DNA of 5,251 nucleotides, from NCBI GenBank assembly GCA_027009095.1, contig JALVDG010000041.1, positions 1-5,251 on the forward strand. Reading direction: 5' to 3'. Source of the DNA: Thiotrichaceae bacterium. Lineage in GTDB: Bacteria > Pseudomonadota > Gammaproteobacteria > Thiotrichales > Thiotrichaceae. Of this stretch, positions 1 to 4,771 are shown in pieces. The stretch's first letter is position 1, and every line of letters begins with the position of its first letter. The notes below the pieces were generated by a model that was given only the letters and a program-made list of their open reading frames with translations, did no database searches and was not told the origin of the DNA. Made by a program: the position numbers and the translations under genes.

Positions 1-1
1 A

Positions 2-241
2 GAAAATAGCCCAGCAGGGAAATTATTATTTATGGAGGTAACGCAGTTAGCAATTTCTGCAACTGATATTCGTCGGCAACGTTTAGAAGGGCTTAGTGCT
101 CGCTACCTAATGCCAATTGAAGTAGCTGATTATATTACTGAAAATCAACTTTATTGCCATACTTGTGATACTGATGAAAAGCCAGAAGAGCAACAAAGTA
201 ATATTATAGACCTTGAACGTCATGCTGTTTTAAGTCGCTAA
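2..241 (+). CDS. nadD: Nicotinate-nucleotide adenylyltransferase, C-terminal part (partial at 5' edge)
   Basis: NadD adenylates nicotinate mononucleotide with ATP to give deamido-NAD, the penultimate step of NAD synthesis, in the cytoplasm. The open frame enters from the left edge (first full codon at 2) and stops at TAA 239-241, leaving 79 residues. The visible piece holds the family's C-terminal signature, ISATDIRR followed by a G-x-S-x-RYL-x-P stretch and a helix ending VADYITENQLY. An ATG at 32 lies inside this conserved region, so it is an internal methionine and not a start. The next genes, rsfS and rlmH, are the classical neighbours of nadD in proteobacteria and support the call. About 28 residues follow the usual LY end of the family, beginning with a CxxC (CHTC) and continuing acidic and polar; this tail is longer than I would expect. 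The nucleotide-binding N-terminal half (the GxFxPxHxGH region) lies outside the window. Confidence 0.87.
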   Translation, partial: ENSPAGKLLFMEVTQLAISATDIRRQRLEGLSARYLMPIEVADYITENQLYCHTCDTDEKPEEQQSNIIDLERHAVLSR

Positions 242-270
242 TGGCTAATGTTAAGGGTAACTGCTCAGAT

Positions 271-365
271 TGCGCTCTATTTTGTTCGAGTTCAAGGCAA
301 AAGGGCGGGGTTTATAAGCATAAATGAGCACTTTTAACGTATAAATCAGGCAAAATTAGAGTGCA
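271..365. repeat. 95-base imperfect palindrome (possible dispersed repeat)
   Basis: Outer arms TGCGCTCTATTTTG (271-284) and CAAAATTAGAGTGCA (351-365) are complementary apart from one G-T wobble and one bulged T. The inner arms TTTAT (311-315) and ATAAA (320-324) share the same centre, near 317.5, and a further partial match, AAAGG (300-304) against CTTTT (331-335), lies between them. A common centre at several levels argues against chance. No reading frame of note spans it. The pattern suits a REP- or MITE-like non-autonomous element or a structured RNA segment; which one cannot be decided from one copy. Confidence 0.5.
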
Positions 366-370
366 AGCTG

Positions 371-383
371 AGTAGTTACTACT
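371..383. repeat. Short perfect palindrome
   Basis: AGTAGT-T-ACTACT forms a perfect 6+1+6 inverted repeat just right of the larger palindrome at 271-365. It could be an operator-sized site or simply part of the same repeat element. Nothing in the sequence assigns it to a known regulator. Confidence 0.4.
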
Positions 384-396
384 AGGGAAACTTTGA

Positions 397-430
397 TCTT
401 ATCCGAAATTTTGTCAAAATTTCCATAAGA
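397..430. repeat. Two-tier A/T-rich palindrome upstream of rsfS
   Basis: GAAATTTTG (405-413) and CAAAATTTC (415-423) are perfect inverted copies separated by one T. Outside them TCTTAT (397-402) pairs with ATAAGA (425-430) across a small asymmetric interior mismatch (CC against C). The near-zero spacer suits a protein-binding DNA palindrome or a cruciform better than an RNA hairpin, although an RNA would fold with a slightly larger loop. It lies about 58 bases upstream of the candidate -10 box for rsfS. No T-run follows, so it does not look like an intrinsic terminator for nadD. Confidence 0.5.
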
Positions 431-464
431 CTGCGTTCGATGAGGCTGCGGCTTATTAATAATA

Positions 465-493
465 AACACAAATCATCCAAGACATTATATAAT
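465..493 (+). promoter_or_regulatory. Candidate sigma70 promoter for rsfS-rlmH
   Basis: A perfect TATAAT at 488-493 lies 32 bases before the rsfS start codon. At 17-base spacing the -35 position is AACACA (465-470), which matches the TTGACA consensus at only three positions, so recognition would depend on the -10 box or an activator. Transcription would begin near 500, giving a leader of roughly 26 bases. The surrounding sequence is very A/T-rich, where chance -10 matches are common. Confidence 0.4.
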
Positions 494-525
494 CCACACT
501 TTATCGAATCCAAGACAAGTATAGA

Positions 526-852
526 ATGGAATTAAAAAAAATAGTCAAATTATGTGAAACAACATTAGATGATATGAAAGCCGAAGATATTCTAGTGATA
601 GATGTCACAGGAAAATCTTCCATGAGCGATGTATTGATTTTTGCAACAGGAACATCAACTCGACATGTTAAATCATTAGCACATTCTGTTAATGCAAATG
701 CTAAAAATGCTGGCTTAGAACCATTAGGAATGGAAGGAGTTAATGAAGGTCAGTGGGCTTTAGTCGATTTAGGTGATCTTGTTATTCATATTATGTTACC
801 TGATGTAAGAGAATTCTATCAGCTAGAAAAACTTTGGCAGGGCGATGCTTAG
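526..852 (+). CDS. rsfS: Ribosomal silencing factor RsfS (YbeB/Iojap family)
   Basis: RsfS binds protein uL14 (L14) on the 50S subunit and blocks joining of the subunits, lowering translation in stationary phase or on nutrient loss. The 108-residue protein is full length for this single-domain family (about 105-120 residues). Diagnostic segments are visible: DVLIFATGTSTRHV at about 35-48, an EG-x(3)-GQW-x-LVDLGD run at about 70-84, HIMLPDVREFY at 88-98 and the ending LEKLW at 100-104. The ATG at 526 is the only reasonable start, because the frame is closed upstream by a TAA at 490-492 with no alternative start between. No strong Shine-Dalgarno sequence precedes it; only weak purines occur just upstream. 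The start is followed by an A8 run (534-541). It lies between nadD and rlmH, the usual order, with a 39-base gap to rlmH, and is probably cotranscribed with rlmH. Confidence 0.95.
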   Translation: MELKKIVKLCETTLDDMKAEDILVIDVTGKSSMSDVLIFATGTSTRHVKSLAHSVNANAKNAGLEPLGMEGVNEGQWALVDLGDLVIHIMLPDVREFYQLEKLWQGDA

Positions 853-891
853 TTTAAAACAGGTTAATTCTCTAGTACTCAGGTAAAAAGC

Positions 892-1365
892 ATGCGTATT
901 TATTTATTAGCTATTGGTACTAAAATGCCTGCTTGGGTAAGCAAAGGTTATGATGAGTATGCACATCGTATGCCGACAAAATGTAAGTTAATCTTAAAAG
1001 AAATCGTGGCTGAAAAAAGAAATAAAAATAGCAACGTAGAAAACATACAAAAAAAAGAAACTCAAAAACTTTTAGATGCCATTCCCAATAACTGTAGAGT
1101 CGTTGCATTAGATGGAAGAGGATCTATCTGGACAACTGAAAAACTCGCAACACGGTTAGAAGATTGGATGATGTCGGGGCAGGATATTGCGTTATTAATA
1201 GGTGGTCCTGACGGTTTAACCTCAGAAGTTTTATCAAAAGTGAATGAGCATTGGTCTCTTTCTAATCTTACTTTTCCTCATCCTTTAGTTCGTATTATTG
1301 TCGCAGAACAGCTCTATCGTGCGTGGAGTATCACCGAAAAACACCCATATCATCGAGCAGGATAA
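892..1365 (+). CDS. rlmH: 23S rRNA (pseudouridine1915-N3)-methyltransferase RlmH
   Basis: RlmH is a SPOUT-class, trefoil-knotted, homodimeric enzyme that uses S-adenosylmethionine to methylate N3 of pseudouridine 1915 in helix 69 of 23S rRNA, acting on the assembled 70S ribosome. The protein has 157 residues, against 155 in E. coli. Family motifs are present: the opening LLAIGTKMPAWV (5-16), the cofactor-loop motif LIGGPDG (102-108), WSLSNLTFPHPLVR (121-134), AEQLYRAW (138-145) and the C-terminal HPYHR (151-155) needed for substrate contact. Two residues (AG) follow HPYHR, which is within normal variation. AGGT at 881-884 gives a reasonable Shine-Dalgarno sequence seven bases before the ATG. 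A lysine-rich stretch around residues 36-59 is encoded by very A-rich DNA including an A8 run (1049-1056). No clear intrinsic terminator follows the stop. Confidence 0.97.
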   Translation: MRIYLLAIGTKMPAWVSKGYDEYAHRMPTKCKLILKEIVAEKRNKNSNVENIQKKETQKLLDAIPNNCRVVALDGRGSIWTTEKLATRLEDWMMSGQDIALLIGGPDGLTSEVLSKVNEHWSLSNLTFPHPLVRIIVAEQLYRAWSITEKHPYHRAG

Positions 1366-1452
1366 TTTTACTACTTCATCACCAGATACCCTTCGATATA
1401 GTTAATATTAAGCAATATTTTTGGGGTAGCATTAAGCTGAATAATTTCCATA

Positions 1453-1468
1453 ATATCATTATTGATAT
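1453..1468. repeat. Small inverted repeat just upstream of the phosphate-unit promoter
   Basis: ATATCA (1453-1458) and TGATAT (1463-1468) are perfect inverted copies around a TTAT loop, ending five bases before the candidate -35 box at 1474. The position would suit an operator. However, the region is A/T-rich, where such matches are frequent, and it does not resemble the direct-repeat Pho box (two TGTCA-type half sites). Treat it as a weak candidate. Confidence 0.25.
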
Positions 1469-1473
1469 ATCGC

Positions 1474-1502
1474 TTTACCTGTTTATTCTTAGCACTTAAA
1501 AT
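1474..1502 (+). promoter_or_regulatory. Candidate sigma70 promoter for the PhoU-like/PiT unit
   Basis: TTTACC (1474-1479, four of six consensus positions) and TAAAAT (1497-1502, five of six) are separated by exactly 17 bases. Transcription would start near 1509, about 25 bases before the ATG at 1535. This is the best-formed promoter in the window. It lies in the 169-base gap after rlmH, which otherwise holds only A/T-rich sequence and a small inverted repeat at 1453-1468. No Pho box is seen, which fits the generally constitutive expression of PiT systems. Confidence 0.55.
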
Positions 1503-1534
1503 ATGCAACCTTTATTATATTGTGAGTAGTTATC

Positions 1535-2215
1535 ATGGTTGCAAAGAACTATATGTCAGGCTTATTTGGGCGTTCTCCCATACGCCCATTACAAGAACAT
1601 ATGTATTGTGTTTATATGTCAATTAAGCATTTAACGCCCCTGTTTGAAGGGGTGAATACGGCTGATGAAGAGAAGACTAAAGAAGCGCATGATGCATTAG
1701 TAAAAGGTGAGCATAAAGCTGATGTTATGAAAAAAGAATTGCGCCATCATCTACCTAAGGGGCTATTTATGCCCGTTGATCGTCGTGATCTTTTAGATGT
1801 ACTTCTTATGCAAGATCAGATCGCTAATCAAGGCAAGTCCATTGCACGTTTAATTGTTGGACGAAAAATGCAATTACCTGAGCAAATGCAAGGCTTATTT
1901 ATAGAATACTCCAATAAATGTATTAAAACGGTGCGAAAAGCACTTGATATTATTAATGCGCTAGATGAGTTAGTCGAAACAGGGTTTAGAGGTATTGGAG
2001 CTGATCATGTGGAAGAAATGCTTGTTGAATTAAGCGAAATAGAAACAGAAACAGACAGGATGCAAAATAAATTAAAAGGCATTCTCTATGAGTTAGAAGA
2101 TGATATGCGCGCAACGGATGTCATGTTTATCTATCGTCTAATTGATTGGGTAGGAAGAGTAGCTGATGATGCCGAAAAAGTCGGTAGTCGATTGCAATTA
2201 ATGCTAGCAAGGTAA
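1535..2215 (+). CDS. PhoU-like (DUF47, TIGR00153-type) Pit accessory protein
   Basis: This is a soluble, probably all-helical cytoplasmic protein of the PhoU-related DUF47 family, commonly encoded next to PiT phosphate transporters and thought to modulate them. The 226 residues fit the family length. Visible features are an N-terminal GLFGRSPIRPLQEHM (about 9-23), a first ExxxD metal-type motif in GEHKAD (58-63), the conserved LPKGLFMPVDRRDLLDVL region (73-90), a second ExxxD (E170-D174) and the ending DWVGRVADDAEKVGSRL (204-220). Two related helical halves each carrying ExxxD is the PhoU pattern. There is no signal peptide or membrane segment. The start at 1535 has only a weak GAG-type ribosome site; M7 (ATG at 1553), just before GLFG, is an alternative start. 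The PiT gene follows after 12 bases, and the shared promoter and overlapping Shine-Dalgarno sequence imply coupled expression. How such proteins control PiT is not firmly established. Confidence 0.88.
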   Translation: MVAKNYMSGLFGRSPIRPLQEHMYCVYMSIKHLTPLFEGVNTADEEKTKEAHDALVKGEHKADVMKKELRHHLPKGLFMPVDRRDLLDVLLMQDQIANQGKSIARLIVGRKMQLPEQMQGLFIEYSNKCIKTVRKALDIINALDELVETGFRGIGADHVEEMLVELSEIETETDRMQNKLKGILYELEDDMRATDVMFIYRLIDWVGRVADDAEKVGSRLQLMLAR

Positions 2216-2219
2216 GGGG
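2214..2219 (+). promoter_or_regulatory. Shine-Dalgarno site of the PiT gene, overlapping the upstream stop codon
   Basis: AAGGGG at 2214-2219 lies eight bases before the ATG at 2228 and shares two bases with the TAA stop (2213-2215) of the PhoU-like gene. Ribosomes finishing the first gene would stop on this site, so translational coupling is likely. It also settles the PiT start codon. Confidence 0.7.
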
Positions 2220-2227
2220 TAAATAAA

Positions 2228-3490
2228 ATGGATTTCTTTTCAAATACAACAATGGTTTATATCACCCTTGCTGCTGTTTTTGGTATTTTTATGGCATGGG
2301 GTATTGGAGCTAATGATGTTGCTAATGCAATGGCAACATCAGTTGGCTCTAAGTCAATTACCATCAAGCAAGCAGTTATCCTCGCCGCCATTTTTGAGTT
2401 TGCAGGTGCTTATTTAGCAGGGGGCGAAGTCACTAATACCATCCGCAAAGGCATCGTCTCTTTAGATGCATTTCAAGGTAACGTAGACTTACTTATATGG
2501 GGCATGCTGGCATCCTTATTAGCAGCTGGTACATGGTTATTAATTGCCAGTATTAAAGGCTGGCCTGTTTCAACAACCCACAGTATTGTTGGTGCAGTGA
2601 TTGGGTTTGCCGCTATTGGTGTTGGTACAGATGCAGTTAGCTGGGACAAAGTGAGTAGCATTGTAGCTAGCTGGATTATTTCACCTTTGCTAGCGGGTAG
2701 CATTTCTTTTGCCGTATTTAGCAGTATTCAAAAACTGGTTATAAATACATCAGATCCACTGAAAAATTCCATAAAATATGGACCTATTTACCTCTTTATG
2801 GTTGGCTTTATGATTGCTTTGGTGACCATTAAAAAAGGTCTCAAACATATAGGCTTAGATATTCACGATGGAATGGAATTTGTCTATGCTTCAATCATTG
2901 GTATTATCATTGCTTTCATTGGTATTTGGCTGATTCGTCGTATTAAATATGATAAGGGTGCTGAGAAACGTTTTCATTACGCTAATGTCGAAAAAATATT
3001 TGCAATATTAATGATCTTTACTGCATCTGCAATGGCATTTGCGCATGGTTCAAATGATGTTGCAAATGCAGTTGGTCCTATGGCAGCCGTTATTAGTATT
3101 GCCGATAGTGGTGAGTTAGCCTCTAAGTCTTCGATGCCTAGTTGGGTATTATTAGTCGGTGGTATTGGTATTGTTATCGGGCTTGCTACTTTAGGTTATA
3201 AAGTAATCGCAACAGTAGGTAAAAATATTACAGAGTTAACACCTAGTCGTGGCTTTTCAGCTGAAATTGCAGCAGCAACAACTGTTGTCTTAGCAACGTA
3301 TACAGGTCTACCTGTTTCAACCACACACGTATTAGTTGGTGCTATTTTAGGGGTTGGTTTAGCACGAGGTATTGCAGCAATTGATTTGCGTGTCGTAGGT
3401 AATATTTTTATGTCTTGGGTAATTACATTGCCAGCAGGGGCATTTTTATCGATATTATTCTTCTTTACGTTAAAAGGTATATTCTCTTAA
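2228..3490 (+). CDS. Inorganic phosphate transporter, PiT (PHO4) family
   Basis: This inner-membrane, ion-coupled importer of inorganic phosphate (probably as metal-phosphate with H+ or Na+) belongs to the PiT/SLC20 family. At 420 residues it is shorter than E. coli PitA (499) and close to the compact Haemophilus-type version. The family's internal inverted duplication is obvious: GANDVANA at 27-34 is matched by GSNDVANA at 274-281, and GWPVSTTHSIVGAVIG at 111-126 by GLPVSTTHVLVGAILG at 360-375. The paired Asp/Asn and STTH residues line the substrate site. Many hydrophobic segments occur, including about 10-26, 44-64, 86-108, 115-132, 143-165, 184-200, 218-236, 257-272, 305-325, 344-376 and 389-415. 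A charged loop near 237-254 (RRIKYDKGAEKRFH) separates the halves and replaces the larger loop of longer homologues. It is the second gene of the phosphate unit. A pit symbol would fit, but pitA is left unassigned because orthology to E. coli PitA is not exact. Confidence 0.95.
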   Translation: MDFFSNTTMVYITLAAVFGIFMAWGIGANDVANAMATSVGSKSITIKQAVILAAIFEFAGAYLAGGEVTNTIRKGIVSLDAFQGNVDLLIWGMLASLLAAGTWLLIASIKGWPVSTTHSIVGAVIGFAAIGVGTDAVSWDKVSSIVASWIISPLLAGSISFAVFSSIQKLVINTSDPLKNSIKYGPIYLFMVGFMIALVTIKKGLKHIGLDIHDGMEFVYASIIGIIIAFIGIWLIRRIKYDKGAEKRFHYANVEKIFAILMIFTASAMAFAHGSNDVANAVGPMAAVISIADSGELASKSSMPSWVLLVGGIGIVIGLATLGYKVIATVGKNITELTPSRGFSAEIAAATTVVLATYTGLPVSTTHVLVGAILGVGLARGIAAIDLRVVGNIFMSWVITLPAGAFLSILFFFTLKGIFS

Positions 3491-3514
3491 ATCTTTTTTA
3501 AGATGTAAGACTAA

Positions 3515-3548
3515 AAAAGGGCTGTGCGAGTAATTGCACAGCCCTTTT
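3515..3548. terminator. Strong bidirectional intrinsic terminator between convergent units
   Basis: AAAAGGGCTGTGC (3515-3527) and GCACAGCCCTTTT (3536-3548) form a perfect 13-base-pair stem with an eight-base loop, 24 bases after the PiT stop. The plus-strand RNA ends in a U4 tract. The minus-strand RNA ends in six U residues (A-run 3513-3518), so the signal is stronger for the leftward ABC operon. It suits a shared terminator for convergent transcription. Confidence 0.88.
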
Positions 3549-3553
3549 CTTTG

Positions 3554-3587
3554 CTTACTTTCTTTTGGCGATGCAAAAGAAGGTAAG
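3554..3587. repeat. Second hairpin in the convergent gap
   Basis: CTTACTTTCTTTTG (3554-3567) pairs with CAAAAGAAGGTAAG (3574-3587) over 14 positions with a single G-T wobble, around the six-base loop GCGATG. There is no flanking T-run, so it is not a standard terminator. From memory, the ACTTTCTTTTG...CAAAAGAAxGTAA design resembles palindromic intergenic repeats seen in many proteobacteria, so it may be one copy of a dispersed element. Confidence 0.65.
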
Positions 3588-3588
3588 T

Positions 3589-3639
3589 CGTAGCCCTTTG
3601 CGGAATAGAGCAAAAGAACCTAAACTAAAAAGGGCTACG
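3589..3639. repeat. Third hairpin: 11-base arms around a 29-base loop
   Basis: CGTAGCCCTTT (3589-3599) and AAAGGGCTACG (3629-3639) are perfect inverted copies. The loop (3600-3628) carries GCAAAAGAA (3610-3618), a repeat of GCAAAAGAA at 3573-3581 in the second hairpin. The arms also contain the AAAGGGCT core found in the terminator stem at 3515-3548. A transcript read leftward from the ABC operon meets this hairpin first, 40 bases after the ATPase stop codon. Confidence 0.65.
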
Positions 3640-3678
3640 AAAACCTTCACTGATATTCTAAAGAGTGATTGCGTAACA

Positions 3679-4761
3679 TCAGTTATTTAATAATAAAATC
3701 TGATCTTTAGGTATAACAAGAAATACAGATTGTCCATTTTGTAGTATTTTACTCCCGCGTTTATGTGATTCATCTGACAATAAGCTATGCCCTAAGAGAT
3801 TGATGGAGTAGCGTACTGTCTCTCCTAAAAACTCGCTATATTCTATTTTTCCTTCAAGAATATAATGAAAATCGGACGCGTTTTTATTGCTTGGTTTTTC
3901 TGGATAAATAGCGACAGACTGTGGGCGTAAAACTAAATTTACAGAACCTGTAATACGGCTTGTAACTGCTAGCTTAAGACCTTTTTCAGTAGAAAATTCC
4001 CCATTATTAATTTTCCCTTTGATAATATTGGCTGTTCCTAAAAATGAAGCAACAAAGCGATTTTCTGGTTGATCGTAAAGCTCTACGGGCGTACCAATTT
4101 GTTGAATAATGCCACTTTCGAGGACAGCCATACGGTCAGAAATAGTATTTGCTTCTTCTTGATCGTGGGTGACAAAGATAGTGGTTAAACCTAATCTGCG
4201 TTGTAAGGCTAAAATATCACGGCGCATTTGTACGCGTAAATTAGCATCAAGGTTAGAGAGAGGCTCGTCTAATAATAATACACGAGGTTTTACAACAACC
4301 GTTCGTGCCAGTGCGATGCGTTGTTGCTGTCCTCCCGATAACTGCCCTGGGCTTCTATCGGCAAGATCTTTTAAACCAACAAGATCTAATGCTTCATCGA
4401 CGCGTTCATCAATTTCTGCTTTGGCAACTTTTCTTTCTTCTAAACCAAAAGCCACATTTTTTCTTATCGTCATATGTGGCCACAAAGCATAACTTTGAAA
4501 GACCATACCAACATTACGTTGCCACGCAGGTAAGCCGAGTACACTTTCATCACCTATCTTTATATCGCCTGTTGGCTCAGGACCAAAGCCTGCAATAGCT
4601 CGAAGCAAGGTTGATTTTCCTGATCCTGATGGACCTAGAAAGGAGAACATTTCACCCGCTTTTATTTCAAGATTAACACCTTTTAATACCTCGGTTGTAC
4701 CAAAGCTAAGTCCTAAGTTTTTAATGCTGATTCCACTAGTGGGTAGATTATTCTGTGACAT
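3679..4761 (-). CDS. ABC importer ATPase subunit (FbpC/PotA-like, Fe(III) or phosphonate type)
   Basis: This is the cytoplasmic nucleotide-binding subunit that drives an ABC importer. With the start at 4761 it has 360 residues, typical for the family. Visible are Walker A GPSGSGKST (43-51), the Q-loop at Q89 in VFQSYALWPHM, the signature LSGGQQQR (141-148), Walker B VLLLDEP (161-167, catalytic E166), the D-loop SNLD (169-172), H199 in the switch VTHDQEEA, and a C-terminal TOBE-type regulatory domain (about 242-355, with VLRPQSVAIYP). The longer frame to 4836 would add 25 residues and overlap the permease gene. The ATG at 4761 is preferred because it begins MSQNNLPTSGISIKNL, just before the conserved core, and has GAGAA (4769-4773) seven bases upstream, overlapping the permease TGA. 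The genes are 10 bases apart. Closest in feel are Fe(III) (FbpC) and 2-aminoethylphosphonate ATPases; substrate not resolved. Confidence 0.9.
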   Translation of the reverse strand: MSQNNLPTSGISIKNLGLSFGTTEVLKGVNLEIKAGEMFSFLGPSGSGKSTLLRAIAGFGPEPTGDIKIGDESVLGLPAWQRNVGMVFQSYALWPHMTIRKNVAFGLEERKVAKAEIDERVDEALDLVGLKDLADRSPGQLSGGQQQRIALARTVVVKPRVLLLDEPLSNLDANLRVQMRRDILALQRRLGLTTIFVTHDQEEANTISDRMAVLESGIIQQIGTPVELYDQPENRFVASFLGTANIIKGKINNGEFSTEKGLKLAVTSRITGSVNLVLRPQSVAIYPEKPSNKNASDFHYILEGKIEYSEFLGETVRYSINLLGHSLLSDESHKRGSKILQNGQSVFLVIPKDQILLLNN

Positions 4762-4771
4762 AGTAAAGTTC

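Noticed and set aside
32..241. Separate 69-residue gene starting at ATG 32
   Set aside because: The same frame is open from the left edge and its content is the conserved NadD C-terminus, so the ATG is internal.
920..1108. Minus-strand frame of 62 residues opposite rlmH
   Set aside because: It is antisense to a well-conserved gene; its Phe-rich, low-complexity content is the mirror of the A-rich rlmH segment.
1366..1534. Pho box or intrinsic terminator in the gap after rlmH
   Set aside because: No paired TGTCA-type half sites and no GC-rich stem with a T-run were found; only A/T-rich short palindromes and the promoter candidate.
2473..2703. Minus-strand frame of 76 residues inside the PiT gene
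   Set aside because: It lies opposite conserved transporter coding sequence, has no recognisable domain or ribosome site, and is a shadow frame.
3513..3640. CRISPR-like array in the convergent gap
   Set aside because: The repeated core is only eight bases, alternates in orientation and has uneven spacing; it is a hairpin array, not a CRISPR.
3649..3683. ACTGAT/ATCAGT inverted repeat at the end of the ATPase gene
   Set aside because: Six-base arms with a 23-base spacer are expected by chance, and no T-run follows.
4169..4598. Two overlapping plus-strand frames across the ABC ATPase gene
   Set aside because: Both are antisense to the Walker/signature region; the Ser/Arg/Cys-rich content is typical of shadow frames.
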